DNA from: Chrysomallon squamiferum | Lineage: Eukaryota > Mollusca > Gastropoda > Neomphalida > Peltospiridae | Length of the DNA: 64,000 nt | Reading direction: 5' to 3' | Assembly (NCBI GenBank): GCA_012295275.1 | Contig: CM022668.1 | Span: 7,524,318 to 7,588,317, forward strand | In this document: piece after piece, positions 24,731 through 37,240 of the stretch | How the letters are laid out: each line of letters begins with the position of its first letter | How positions within the stretch are numbered: position 1 is the stretch's first letter | Made by a program: the position numbers and the translations under genes | The notes under the pieces: generated by a model | What the model saw: the letters and a program-made list of their open reading frames with translations, nothing else | Database searches by the model: none | What the model was told of the DNA's origin: nothing

Positions 24731-25455
24731 CAAATATAATAATAATAATACTAATAAGCAATAATATATAATAACAGTATAATAATAATGACAATATTAA
24801 ACAAACAAACAAACAAATAAATAAATAAATAAATAAACAAACAAATCCTAAATAAATAAAATATTTATGACAGTAACCGTAACAGTGTTTTAACATTGAC
24901 AAAACATTCAAAGTAAAACAATGTAATATTTTAATAGTCATTAACCTCAATCTTAGTTACACAAAGTTACAAATGATTTGAACTGTTTCAAACTGGCTCT
25001 AAAAAATTATAAATTATCTTTCCGACATTTGCATTAAGATTGGGTTGTTATTTAAAGATTTATTTACAGTTTTATTTTATTTATTCTGTATAATGAAGTA
25101 TTTGATATCAATGAAAAGTAATTAATCATGAGATGTTTGTCACATAAATTGGCTAGTTTTATTTTATTTATCAATTTTGTTTTATAGTTTGTTTTTGTTT
25201 TTGTTTTTATATATATTCTTTTTATTATTATTATTTCTTCTTGTTCTTATCATTTTTATAGTTTTTCTAATTGTTTGCTTGTTTATTAATTTTACTTTAT
25301 TTTATTTTATTATTGTTGATTTTTGCTGTAATTGTTTGTTTATTTTGTTTATTTTATTTTATTTATTTTCATCATTACAGATTTTTCTCTGTTTGTTAAT
25401 TTGTTGCCATTATGTTTCATTTTCTTTTTAAAATTATTATTTTTTATTTTCTTCT
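24731..25455. other. AT-rich DNA with decayed AAT/AAAC/TTTA repeats
   Basis: AAT remnants to 24800 and (AAAC/AAAT) at 24800-24845, unique AT-rich 24850-25140, then T-rich TTTTA repeats. No gene is seen. Confidence 0.5.
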
Positions 25456-25462
25456 GTAATTG

Positions 25463-25535
<73 letters not shown>

Positions 25536-25723
25536 ATTGTCATTCTAATATAAATGACAGAAGGGATAAAAAATAAAGCCTGAAAGATTTTAATTAAAGA
25601 AGAAAAAGAATAGAGGATGAAAGAAAGATGGGGAAAAAAAAATACAAAGAAAGAAAGAAAGAAAAATTGAGAGTAATAAGTAAATAAGCAAATATATAAA
25701 TTTATAAACAAAAATAATGATAA

Positions 25724-25770
<47 letters not shown>

Positions 25771-25800
25771 ATTAATTAATTAATTAATTAATTAATTAGT
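25456..25800. repeat. (ATT)n-(GTT)n and (AAAT)n-(TTAA)n tracts
   Basis: ATT units at 25467-25505 become GTT at 25506-25537. AAAT units occupy 25722-25770 and become TTAA at 25770-25798. Confidence 0.93.
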
Positions 25801-26190
25801 AAGTCAATGAATCAATAGCACAAAAAATTATATTTTGTTAATAATAATATTACTTAATTAATCATTTTATTTATTTTTCATAAATTTTAATTACATGTTT
25901 ATTAGTGTTGGCATGGTAACCATTTGTTCAGATAAGAGCTAACTCTCAGAGTTTTGTCTTTCACCTGTTTACAAAACACACAAACCTGAACAGACAGAAT
26001 GACAGACATCAGACGCTAATTTTAATATCTCTGACGTTTTACTAAGGTCTGCTTGAATGATAACACATACTTGTTTCAGTTGGTGCATAATCAAATATTC
26101 ATAGTTTAATTGGAATAAAGATGATAAAAAAAGAAAGAAAGAAGAAAGAAAATGAGATGAAGAAAGAGAAAAAGAAAGACGTTACACAAC
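25801..26190. other. Unique DNA with X-box-like motif, then A-rich tract
   Basis: GTTGGCATGGTAAC at 25907-25920 differs at one position from the RFX X-box palindrome. The unique interval 25890-26110 is followed by a GAAA-rich stretch. Confidence 0.4.
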
Positions 26191-26350
26191 ACATTTTGTT
26201 ATTATTATTATTACTACACCAACAACAACAACACCAACAACAACTACTACTACTACTATTATTGTTGTTGTTGTTGTTATTATTATTATTATTACTACAA
26301 CAACAACTACAACAACAACTACTACTACCACTACTATTATTGTGTTGTTG

Positions 26351-26384
<34 letters not shown>

Positions 26385-26465
26385 TACAACAACAACTACA
26401 ACAACAACTACTACTACTACTACTATTATTGTGTTGTTGTTATTATTATTATTATTATTATTAAG
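26191..26465. repeat. Compound trinucleotide minisatellite (ATT/ACA/ACT/GTT)
   Basis: A block of ACAACAACTACAACAACA, ACTACTACT, ATTATTGT and GTTGTTGTTATTATT is itself repeated about three times (starting near 26213, 26292 and 26383), i.e. a tandem repeat of a compound microsatellite with a period of roughly 80-90 bp. Confidence 0.9.
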
Positions 26466-26960
26466 AAGAAGATAATGATGACCCGATAGAGATAGATAAA
26501 TATATATAATAATAACAACAACAACAATAACAACAATAACATTAATAAAATAAAACAAAAATAAACTAATAAAATTTAAATGTAACACAAAAAACTAATT
26601 AATAAAATAGAAATGAAACTATCAATATTATGTTTATTTTTTTTAAATACTGAATAACACACAAATATTATCACAGAGAAGTTGTAAGGTTATACAAAGA
26701 TTGTTAAGTACACAGTTATACTTTGTAATAACAACACAGGTAATGGAACTGAATGTAAATAGTGATGTGTTAATTTAAACTTGCTGAATGATAAGTGGTA
26801 ACTACTAAAAAATGAGAGAAAGATAAGAAAAAAAAATAACAAAGACTTTACTTAAATATAAGCAAATTCACTCACATATACAAATTTACATACAAATTAA
26901 TACACAAATAAACACATACATATGTAAACACACATAGACATACACACATGATTATATATA
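26466..26960. other. AT-rich DNA
   Basis: Decayed AAC/AAT to 26550, then AT-rich unique sequence. No gene is seen. Confidence 0.45.
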
Positions 26961-26992
26961 CTTAAATACATTGACACTTACACATACATACA

Positions 26993-27026
<34 letters not shown>

Positions 27027-27235
27027 CATACATACATACTCTTAAGTACATACTACATTCACAAACACACAAATACATAATACATACATATTCTTAAATA
27101 CATACATATATACATACATACATACATACATACATACATACTCTTAAATACACACTTCATACACAAACACACAAACACACAAAAACATACATACATACAT
27201 ACGTACGTACGTACGCACATACATACATATATGCA
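26961..27235. repeat. (CATA)n tract
   Basis: CATA runs at 26981-27040 and 27100-27144 plus CACAAACACACAAA words. A phrase containing ATACTCTTAA(A/G)TACA recurs at 27037 and 27138 (and ATTCTTAAATACA at 27088), showing a larger duplication. CGTACGTACGTACG near 27200 is a tetranucleotide variant run. Confidence 0.9.
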
Positions 27236-27640
27236 AAGATTCACATACAAAAATATATATATATATACAATCAAACATACTTGCTGGACCAACTCTGAAA
27301 TACAGCCACCTGTCCATTTGATACATTGTGCTCTATATTCAAACTCTGTATAACAGCCACCTGCCTAAGACAAGCACTACTGCCTTGTTGCTGGAACTGC
27401 CATTAGAAACAGCTTTGACTGCACACACACATAACACAAGTAATTAACAAGCTGTCACTTCTGTTTATTTTGTTTTAGTGTTTATAAACTTCACATGTGT
27501 GTCATTTGTTCACAGGTAACATGTTCAGTGCAGGTGAACATCAAAGACTGTGTAAATTTATATTGAAATATATACGTACCTACTCCTATGGGGTGATTTT
27601 TTATTTAAATTTTATTAGTTTATTTTTGATTACAGAACAT
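27236..27640. other. Unique sequence
   Basis: Repeat-poor. ACAGCCACCTG is present twice (27301 and 27353), each inside a longer imperfect copy with AACTCTG upstream, so a ~52-bp unit is duplicated. No supported exon. Confidence 0.45.
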
Positions 27641-28315
27641 TGTGACCTAACAGTAAAAGTACAGTTATCTCACACTTATCTCACAGTTATCTCATGATGT
27701 TACACTGATCTCACACTTATCTCACAGTTATCTCATGATTTTTACACTTATCTCACACATATCTCACAGTTATCTCATGATTTTACACTGATCTCATGCT
27801 GTTTTTAGTTCTTATTCTCTCTCAAAGTGATCTCATTCTATCTCACAATGGGATTATACTATCTCACAGTGATATCACACTATCCTACAGTGATCTCACA
27901 TTATCTCACAATGATATCACACTATCTCACAGTTGGATCATACTATCTCACAATGATCTCACACTATCTCACAGTGGGATCATAGTGATCTCACACTATC
28001 TCACTATGATCATACACTATCTCACAGTGGGATCATAGTGGTCTCACACTATCTCACTATGATTCACACGATCACACACTGTCTCACAGTGATCTCACAC
28101 TATCTCACAGTAGTATCACAGTGATCTCATACAATCTCACAGAAATCTAACACTATCTCACAGTGATTTTATACTATCTCAAAATGATTTCATACTATCT
28201 CACAGTGACCTAATACTATCTCACAATGATTTCATACTATCTCACAGTGATCTCACACTATTCTCGTAATGTTCTCCCAGTAATCTCATACTTATTTCAG
28301 TGTTATCAAAGGAAT
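27641..28315. repeat. 20-22 bp CTCACA minisatellite
   Basis: Units of the kind CTATCTCACAGTGATCTCACA repeat for about 670 bp, with GATATCAC, GGGATCATA and GATTTCATA variants. The 5' part (27655-27790) uses a different subtype, ACTTATCTCACAGTTATCTC. Confidence 0.95.
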
Positions 28316-28884
28316 ATCATACTGATGTAAAATAATATATACATACAGATACACACACTCAGAAACACAAATATAGATATCTTTTAAAAAAACAAAAACT
28401 GTTTGAATCAAATGTCATAATATATATATATTAATGAATTAATTATGAAACTAAAAATTAATTCATCTATTATAAAATAGTAGTTTCAGAATGAAATAAA
28501 TCAAAAATAAAGAAATCAGATACTATGCATGTTCATCTATCCATCCATCCATCCATCCATCTATTCATCCATACGTAGGTGTGGGTGTGGGTGTCTGTTT
28601 GTTGTTTGTCTTAACATACTCAATATTAAATGTTTCAAACTAAAACACAACTTTAAAAATTCCTTAAACAAACGAACATTCTATTTAAATAATCTAAGAA
28701 AGAAAAATTAATTTTTAAAAAAAAGTAATAATAATTACATTTGAATAAGAATTATGGCAGAAACAATTTCTGATTTTCCAGTAATGATGTTCTAAGACAG
28801 ACGAATACATTTATAAACTAAAAAACACACTAAGACAAAAACAGACATAAAAGAGGACTATGACAACATGTAAGAAAAAAAAAA
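28316..28884. other. AT-rich unique DNA with short (CATC)n
   Basis: CATCCATC at 28536-28562 and GTGGGTGTGGGTGTGGGTG near 28578, otherwise AT-rich. No gene. Confidence 0.5.
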
Positions 28885-29080
28885 AGTGTATTTTCCGTGG
28901 AAAAGTCAACCAGCTGCAGATGACAGAATAATCCACTTTGTTAATGTTGATGTCAAAACTACTGAATATGCAAATGAGTTAGTCATTCTGTCGGAACAAT
29001 ATTAATTAAATTTGTCCATCACAAAGTTAGGAAATGCGATCTGCCTAATAGAATATTCCCTGTTTTTAATTCTTATCTCT
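28885..29080. promoter_or_regulatory. Candidate conserved non-coding element with octamer-like site
   Basis: Repeat-free. Contains AACCAGCTGCAGATGACAG (E-box), ATATGCAAATGAG (28966-28978, a POU octamer ATGCAAAT match) and AACAATATTAATTAAATTTG. Stops in all frames. Confidence 0.42.
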
Positions 29081-30025
29081 CTGTCTGTCTGTCTGTTTGT
29101 CTGTTTTAAATAAATTTGTCCCCCATGAAATGAAATGTATGATGTCTATTCTTTCACTACTAATAAAGTTTTCTCTGTTCATTATTGTTTTAATAGAGGC
29201 TAAGTTCTCTTCGTTTTTCTCTCTCTTCTTCTTTTCACTCTGTTTCTTTCTCTCTATCATTTCACTTATATTTACTCTTTTCATTCTCCACATATATATA
29301 TCTCATTAATAACAGATATATATATATATATTAAATACATGTCCATTATTACATGCAGCTATTTTGTACTCTGTTGCTATTAGACTTTATTATTATTTAA
29401 GATTGGACAACAAAAATATATATAAAATTAAATATAATTATATAAAAGTTTGTTTTAATATATATATACACACACACACACACACATACCATTAATAACA
29501 AACATACATAAGATAGATATCCCAGGGAAAAAATGCTACCAGCAACACCAATATCCCTTCATAATAACAGCCATTAAAATTAATCTCTAATATTAAAATG
29601 TGATTAATTTTTAAATAAAAGTTTATTTATTTATTTATTTATTCCTTTCATTTTGTTATATAATGAATTATATTTCTATTTTATTAAATATTATTTATTT
29701 ACTTTTATTTACTTATTTGTTTGTTTGTTTATTTGTTTGTTTGTTTACTTTTATTTATTAGTTTACTTGATTATTTGTACTTATTTATTTTTAATTCATT
29801 TATTTATTTGCAGACCAGAAAAAGATAAAAGCAATTACAACAACAACAACAACAACAAATACAACAATTAAAAACAGTTTTTTTCTTCTAAATAACAGGA
29901 ATCTCAGGATAAATATGTGAAAGAAAACAAAAATGAAAAAATGGAATGAAAATATAAAAATCTTCAAGGATACAAAACAAACTTGAAAAAAAAATTGGTA
30001 ACTTGAAAATTAATACAGAGTACAC
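29081..30025. other. AT-rich DNA with TTTA, TTTG and CA short tracts
   Basis: T-rich 29200-29290, TA runs near 29290-29330, a CA run at 29469-29486, TTTA/TTTG tetranucleotides at 29620-29810, (ACA)n at 29835-29868. No gene. Confidence 0.5.
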
Positions 30026-30335
30026 ACATTACTCCCCATTTAAAAGCTCACTGCTGATTGGTCAATCAAGCGGCGATTTAACCAATCATCCGTATGGTAA
30101 TATCATGGTTCTGTCATTAATACCCAGTGTGCTTGGCTTGGTCTGGAATAGACTTTTCTTTGATTAGCAAAACGTCTGTCGAGATTGCTAAAAATCCCGA
30201 TTTGTCAAAGTCTATCCCAGAATGCAAATGGGCAAGCCTGTGTGTAATTGTGCTTTTCAGGAACTGGCCACTGACAGCACACACAGACGACTGTGAGAAT
30301 ATTTTTGGCATCGCCAATTAGTGGCAGAATAGAGA
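30026..30335. promoter_or_regulatory. Strong candidate conserved non-coding element
   Basis: About 300 bp of unique, GC-richer DNA. Key words are CTGATTGGTCAATCAAGCGG (30054-30073, reverse CCAAT), AACCAATCATCCG, TTTGATTAGCAAAACG (30160-30175), AATCCCGATTTGTC and CCCAGAATGCAAATGGGC (30217-30234, exact ATGCAAAT octamer). Both strands carry ~65-codon open frames, which reflects absence of stops by composition rather than two genes. No splice sites frame it. Confidence 0.48.
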
Positions 30336-30640
30336 AAAAATAATGATGATTTTCATTTTCTTCAGCTGAAATCTCATTTTTAATCCAGTTTAAGTAAGCA
30401 TGAAGAAGCTGAATAGAGACAGACGTTTGGGTTACTTTTGAAAGAAAATAGTCTTAGATGTACAGAAGGAAAACAGCCCCCATAAAAACAAGAAAAAAGA
30501 TTAAGAAACAATTTTCTGTGAACATACAAATGTATTTTGGGAAATTATATACACATGTTTACTTGTTCAAAAAAATAAGATATCATTTGGCAAGATATTA
30601 ATGCTGTCTTACTTATTTTATATATATATGAATAGAGAGA
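30336..30640. other. AT-rich unique DNA
   Basis: Nothing gene-like. Confidence 0.4.
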
Positions 30641-30641
30641 G

Positions 30642-30717
<76 letters not shown>

Positions 30718-30789
30718 AGAGAGAGACAAAAAGAAAGTGAGAAAAAAATTGAAAGACAAAGATTGAAAGCCAATAAGCAATATATAACA

Positions 30790-30877
<88 letters not shown>

Positions 30878-30995
30878 TAGGAGTAGCAAAACTTAAACTG
30901 ACAAAGATACTCACTGATAAACACATAATCAAACATAAACATATTCACACTCACACTCAAATATACTCAAACACTCACAAATGAAATGAAAACAC
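30641..30995. repeat. Two (GA)n microsatellites
   Basis: Runs at 30647-30713 and 30793-30872 separated by 79 bp of purine-rich unique sequence, then ACTCAC/ACATA words to 30980. Confidence 0.95.
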
Positions 30996-31205
30996 CACAC
31001 TAAGGAACTGTAGACTATTTACACTGTGCGTGACCTTCTGAAAAGCCCTGGGTTATTTCTTCACCATATGATTGATGATACAATCTAATTATTGGCTCCC
31101 TGCATGTTGACCAGAGAATCAAACACATTATTTATATTCTGTGAATTAATTCAGCTTGATTTATCACTATCTGGCTACTGTCACTTGCTAGGGAGACAGA
31201 GGTAA
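30996..31205. promoter_or_regulatory. Candidate conserved non-coding element
   Basis: Unique block containing TATTGGCTCCCTGCATGTTG (31092-31111), ATTAATTCAGCTTGATTTATC and CTTGCTAGGGAGAC (31184-31197, weak X-box). All frames are interrupted. Confidence 0.36.
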
Positions 31206-31640
31206 AAATTTGGAAGTGGATATGATAACATATCTAAGCTCTACATTGTAAAGGATATGATAAGATATCAAAATTATAAATTTGGCAATAAATGGGATAA
31301 CACATCACAGATAAAGATTAGGCAAAGGATGTGATAACATATATACTACAAATGATAAAAATTTGATAAAGGATATGATAAAATATCACTGATATAGATT
31401 TGGCAGTGTATATGATGAAATATGACATATAAATATTCAGTAATGAAAAAGTAACATCTACACTATAAATATAAAAATTTGGTAAATGATATGATAACAT
31501 ACAGTGATAACAGATCATGGTTAAATATTGGGCAATGGATGTAATAATGTGTGTACTGTAACTGTTTGTAGAAAGATATGATAAAATATTATGGATAAAT
31601 GATAACATATTAGGAATAAATATTTGGTATAAAGAATATA
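31206..31640. repeat. Degenerate GGATATGATAACATAT tandem repeat
   Basis: About nine diverged units of roughly 45-60 bp, each with AAATTTGGCAA(T/A)GGA followed by TGATAACATAT and a GATAAA-rich tail. Confidence 0.85.
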
Positions 31641-32540
31641 AATTCACTAATGGTTGTGTTTCAGTTTGTGATTAATGATTAATTATTCAATAAGGCAAAA
31701 CAATAAGCAATGAACATAAAAGAAAGATTAAAAGATATAAATTGTCCTAGACAGAAATATTAAAAATTTATGCATTATCATAAATCATAAAGCAATATAA
31801 AACAAAAAAAAAAATAAAAAAAATATATTCATCTGTTATAAAATTTCATTTAAAACCAAATGAGAGAGAAAGGGAAAAACAACTATTTGTTGGGGAAAAA
31901 AAAAAAAAAAAGAAGAAGAAAAAAAAATGTCCATTTCTAACAAATTACAAATACTCCAATACGTCTGACCTCAATTATCTATAAAGACTGAGTAAATCAA
32001 ACCCTAATCAGACTTGGTAATTCTGAACAAAATTCAGTGCAGATTGCTTCCAATTACAGGAGAAAAAAAGATGAAAATAAAATGAAAGAAATAAGACTTT
32101 TTGTTTTAAAAAAAAAGAAAATAGAAAAGAAGAAGAAGATAAGAAAATGAAAGAGAACAGAAAAAAAAAAAAAAAGAAGAAGAAGAAGAAAAAAGAAATT
32201 ACTTCTCTCCAAATAAATGTACTGCTACATAGGTAGTGAGATCAAATCCCATTTCAGTCACAATCAGCAACAAGAAAATAAATTTGTATTTTTTCTGATG
32301 ACACTGAAAGAACTTAATAAGAAATTATTTCAGACTTTGTGTAAGGACTACAGATAACTACAGATAACATACAGATATTTTATAATTTGTAATCAGTTGT
32401 TACTAAACTTTATTATTATTTACTTTATTGTTAAATTAAAAAATTAAATTAATTTTAAAAATTAAAAATAAATGCAAAAATAATGATAGTGCAGTTGTTG
32501 TTGTTGTTGATGGGGCTGTTGTTGTAGTATTGGTAATAAT
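31641..32540. other. AT-rich DNA with A-rich stretches
   Basis: A-rich runs at 31800-31825, 31890-31930, 32105-32200. A fragment GAGATCAAATCCCAT at 32239-32253 resembles a polymerase III B-box but has no matching A-box, so a SINE is not called. CTACAGATAACTACAGATAAC is a small duplication near 32349. Confidence 0.45.
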
Positions 32541-32690
32541 AATATATAAAATAAAAAATTAATAATAATAATAATAACAGTAGTAATAATGGTAGCAGTA
32601 CCAGTAGTAGTAGTAATAATAATAATAATAATAGTAATAAGAAAATAAGAATATTAATAATAGCAGTAGTAGTGATAGCAATATATAAAC

Positions 32691-32756
<66 letters not shown>

Positions 32757-32760
32757 GTAA
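32541..32760. repeat. (AAT)n microsatellite with AGT variants
   Basis: AAT/AGT units; pure at about 32692-32755. Confidence 0.94.
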
Positions 32761-33303
32761 TAACATGAAAGTATAAAATAATACATTTAGATTAGTTTTC
32801 ATTTTTCCAAAGTTACACCTAAACAAAAAGCAGTGTTTTTAAAAATCAAAAAAAAAAAAAAAAAAAAAATCAAAAAAAAATCTATTGGATGATGCCAAAT
32901 TCTGAATGACAGTTTGTGACAGAATCAATTGTAATATCGGTTTCATAATTTATTCTTTTAAAACAAAATCAATAGACCAATTTAACAAGATTTGAAATAA
33001 TAACTAAACTGCACTCTGTAATATTAAGAATAAATGAATGAATGAATGAATGAATGAATGAAAGAATGAACGAATAAAATAATCAAAGAAAAGAAAAATG
33101 AATGAAAGTATGAATAAAATAAAAAATAAAGAATGAATGAAAAATTAAATAAAAAATTAAAAAATAAGAGAATGAATGAATAAAAATGATAGAAAGAAAG
33201 AAGAAAAGAAAGGATGAAAGAATGAATTAATGAAAGAAGAAATGATACTTCAGCAATATGAAATAAAACTGCAAAAAATATTATTATTATTATTATTGTT
33301 GTT

Positions 33304-33334
<31 letters not shown>

Positions 33335-33440
33335 CTCTAAATCTGTAAACTTACTATTAATGAAAAACAGACATTTTCTTTTTATTCAGTATCTACACAG
33401 TATAAAATATCACAGTTATTAAATATGATCAAGAAAGGGA
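32761..33440. repeat. AT-rich DNA with poly-A, (GAAT)n and (GTT)n tracts
   Basis: Poly-A at 32848-32880, (GAAT)n at 33031-33062 with decayed copies to 33235, (ATT)n-(GTT)n at 33279-33334. Confidence 0.8.
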
Positions 33441-33615
33441 TAACAAAAAAACTGCTGAGTGAGACCGTTGTAAAACCTGTAATTATTTTGTGGCATGACA
33501 TGATTGATATTTTGTCAATAACATCTGTTGCCGTGACAACTGACAATTTGCATATTAATTTCTCCCATGTTACTGTGGTGACATGCAGTGCATGTAAAAA
33601 ACCCAAATAAAATTA
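33441..33615. promoter_or_regulatory. Candidate conserved non-coding element with X-box and octamer
   Basis: Repeat-free 170 bp. GTTGCCGTGACAAC (33527-33540) closely matches the RFX X-box palindrome, and AATTTGCATATTAATTTC (33545-33562) combines an octamer-like TTTGCATA with a homeodomain TTAATT. CATGATTGATATTTTGTCAA lies just upstream. A short plus-strand frame is open but without a donor. Confidence 0.48.
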
Positions 33616-33789
33616 GAATTTAAATAAATAAATAATGAACGCCATGCAATATCTACTATATTCTGTATATATATATATATATTGTTTATATTATATTGAT
33701 ATATATGTTTATATGGGCAACCTCATGATATTAATATTATTACCAGTTTATGTTACTGTATATATATTTCTACATGGGGAATATATGAT
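33616..33789. other. AT-rich spacer with TA run
   Basis: Includes a TA run at 33665-33682 and two copies of TATTTATATGGGCAA/TTTCTACATGGGGAA-like sequence at 33700 and 33767. Confidence 0.4.
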
Positions 33790-34150
33790 AATGAATAAAA
33801 TGATTAAGATAATATTATGATGATAATGATGATTATGTTATTGATGATGATGGTAATGATGTTTTTTTATTTTGACAATGATGATGATGATGACAATGAT
33901 TGTTACTATTTTGAAAATGATGATGATGATGATGATAGTGTTGATGATAATGGTAATGTTATCAACAATGGCAATGATTATGATTACAATAATACATATG
34001 TTAATATGATAATGATGATGAAAATGATTATGATGATAACATGGTGATAATGATTATAATAATTATAGTGACGATAATGATGATAATGATAATAAATATT
34101 ATATACATATATGATTATAATAAAAATAATAATGATTATAATGATGTCAT
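33790..34150. repeat. (GAT)n/(AAT)n decayed trinucleotide tract
   Basis: GATGAT, AATGAT and TAATGAT units across about 350 bp. Aspartate-rich translations are artefacts. Confidence 0.9.
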
Positions 34151-34534
34151 GTGTATACTTGTATATTCTTATATAAAAAGCAACATACAAAAGCATTAGT
34201 AAAAGAAATTATAAAAAAAACCCCCAAAACCCAGGAAGGTGAGATCTGACATTTTGACAGGTAAAGGCCACATTTAAATCAGTTTTAAAAGATCTAGAAT
34301 TCAAGACATTTTTATCAATATTTATAAATGTAACTTTTTAATCAAATCAATACAGTATCAATAAATCAACTGTATTTTTACATGATTTAACAGTTTCTTA
34401 AAACTCTTGTAGAGGAAGATGGATTCAAAAAAAAAAAAAATAAAAATCATGACTGTTATTTCATGTCCAGATATCATTTCAATGCAGTTTTAATATTTGA
34501 CAGTAATAAATAAATACAGAAGAACTGAATAGAA
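34151..34534. other. Unique AT-rich DNA
   Basis: Nothing recognised; a poly-A run sits at 34429-34440. Confidence 0.4.
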
Positions 34535-34900
34535 AAAATAAAGTGAAATGAAATAAAATAAAATAAAATAACAGAAATATAATTAAATAAGATTAAAAAT
34601 TAAAACAAAATATGTGAATAAAATAAATAAATAAAATACAAAATAAAGTAACAAAATAAAATAATAAAATAAAATATAAAATTATTTAAAATAAAATAAA
34701 ATAGAATAATAAAATAAAATAAAATAATAAAATGAAACAAAACAAAACAAAACAAAACAAAACAAAATAAAATAAAATAAAATAAAATAAAATAAAATAA
34801 AATAAAATAAAATAAAATAAAATAAAATAAAATATTATTAATTAAATAAAAAGTAAAATAAAATAAAATTATAAAATGAAATAAAATTAATTTTAAATAA
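34535..34900. repeat. (AAAAT)n/(AAAAC)n pentanucleotide array
   Basis: AAAAT units dominate, with an (AAAAC)5 block near 34736-34766 and a very regular AAAAT run at about 34766-34831. Confidence 0.95.
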
Positions 34901-35555
34901 TTTTAAAAAGTAATTTATTTACTAATTTTTATTATTTAATTAAACATTTCCAGAGTATTTCAGGTAATTTCATTTCTGATGCAGAAACCTCAACTAATAT
35001 GTTTTTTCAGAACTCATATCAAGATTATGAAAAATTATTATGTGAATGATATAAATATGCTATAAAGACTGAGTACACAGCCCTTCATTTATTATTATTA
35101 TTATATTATTATTTTAGTTCTTATTTTTCAATTACATAAAGTTTATTATAAATGTACTTTTATTTTTTTTTTTTATTATTTTATAAAAATAAATAAAATA
35201 TATTAATTTTCCATCATGGATCTTTGATGCAAACTGATATTTACAACATTAAAAATTTTAATTTAATTTAAACATTAATTTGCTGGGCTCTTTTTCTACA
35301 CATATTCAGGAATTCATAAAAAGCCTAAAACAAAAAGAAAAACAAAAAAACAATTAAAAAACCATTTACTTTTGTTTTTACATGAAAAGACTTTCAATGT
35401 TCAATTTTGTACAGCCAAAATTACTCATAGCGTATTCTTTGGTACCAAGTACTGGTAAGAATGGGAAATTATGCAACACAAGGGGATTGGTCCTGTCACT
35501 CAAAGATTAAATGATGATAACAAGTAAAAGAAAATTCTGTATTGTCATGAATGAA
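34901..35555. other. AT-rich unique DNA
   Basis: No supported gene. The interval 35400-35530 is of higher complexity (TTGGTACCAAGTACTGGTAA, with near-palindromic TTGGTACCAA at 35440-35449). Confidence 0.4.
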
Positions 35556-35760
35556 CATCAGTTCCACATGACTCATTCTGTAACCTATATTTTCCGGTTG
35601 ATCTGTCAGGTGATCGCTTTCATCAGAAATGACCTAAATATTGCCAAACTTTGACCTGACTGTTGTTTGACTAGTGACAGTCACTAGTGACTCATTTCTT
35701 ACTAAACATATCTACACTGACTTGATTACTGACAGCTTTGTAAAATGTCTGTCAGTGTAT
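35556..35760. promoter_or_regulatory. Candidate non-coding element with perfect palindrome
   Basis: Unique block. ACTAGTGACAGTCACTAGT (35670-35688) is a 19-bp odd-centre palindrome with perfect 9-bp arms; TGACTCA-type words (AGTGACTCA, ATGACTCA at 35569) resembling AP-1 sites occur nearby. Confidence 0.4.
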
Positions 35761-36050
<290 letters not shown>

Positions 36051-36690
36051 TTATGCCATTCTGAATTGATTAATTTTAAAGAAAAATCTATAGGCTTTAA
36101 ATAATCTTTACTGAATACATTTCTTAGAATGATATTGATATGAAAAGATTATATTGCTGTTTTAATCCTTCTGAATAGATTTATTTTTTATTAGAAAGGA
36201 TTATCCATTGCTTTGATCTTGTGATACAATGGCAAATACAGTGTAAAAAACGGATTTGGCTCAGTCTTATAAAGCCTTTTGTTTGTTTAGACTTTTGTTA
36301 TATTTAATTTCAAAAAGAGTTCAGAAAGGTCCATAACTGTTGATGCCTTGAATGTCAGAAGGAGTTGTGATTATTTTTAGCAATATTGATGTATTTATTT
36401 ATAACATTTTTTGATAATCTTTTTATCCCAGGAAGAAGATTAAAACTGAAATGAAAATATAAAAATTGATAAATTTATGATTTGATGCACAGTTTATGAC
36501 AAAAGAAATTCACCAGTGCACTAAAAATTATTTTAACTCTAAATAATTATTTTTGTATGAATGACAAAAACACAAAACAATTTAATGAAGATATATTAAG
36601 TTATAAAATAATGTTTTAGAAAACTAATAATTTCATTTGACTAATTATATCTACTAATTCATTATATTTTTACGTTATTTTGTCTTAGTA
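36051..36690. other. Unique AT-rich DNA
   Basis: A phrase CTGAATAGATTTATTT/CTGAATACATTTCTT recurs at 36110 and 36170 within a ~60-bp degenerate duplication that also repeats AAAGGATTAT/AAAGATTATA. Otherwise unique. Confidence 0.45.
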
Positions 36691-37075
36691 TTGATATTGT
36701 TATTATTATTATTAATTTTATTATTATTATTATTATTATTTTACTTTTTTACTTCTGTACTGTTTATTATTCTCTTCTAATTATTACTGTTGTTGTTGTT
36801 GTTGTTTTTATTATTATCGCTGTTACTCACTATGGACACAATTCAGTGGACATTTTGCAATAATATTCTTCAATATATTTTTTAAAATTTTTAACATGTA
36901 TGAAAGATGCAATTATTTTCATTAAATATTAAACACAATTATGTCAGACATCCAGGCATGAACAATCTCTATTTAAAAGAAAATAATTATTTTCTGAAAG
37001 ATTCAATGATGCATAAAATAAACCATGCATGACTAACAATTATTATTACATTAATAATCAAAGATATAACTGGGA
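36691..37075. other. ATT/GTT short tract and unique AT-rich DNA
   Basis: ATT units at 36700-36740 and GTT at 36790-36807. The rest is unique. Confidence 0.5.
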
Positions 37076-37240
37076 GTGGTTAATCCTTTTTAGAAATCAT
37101 TAACCTATTAACATTTTACCAAGCAAATAATCCTTTATTAACCTGTTAACCTTTCATTAATCTATTAACCTTTTATTATCCAGTTAACTATTATTAATCA
37201 GCTACTCCTTTATTGACCAATTAATCCATTACCAAAGTAC
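37076..37240. repeat. Degenerate TTAACC minisatellite
   Basis: About eight units of 16-25 bp of the type CCTTTATTAACCTGTTAA with CATTAATCTATTAA variants. Confidence 0.82.

Noticed and set aside
30117-30321. Opposed ~65-codon frames on both strands
   Set aside because: Near-identical extents on both strands show a stop-poor stretch; neither has splice context or recognisable sequence.
32239-32253. B-box-like GAGATCAAATCCCAT as a SINE
   Set aside because: No matching A-box at the correct distance.
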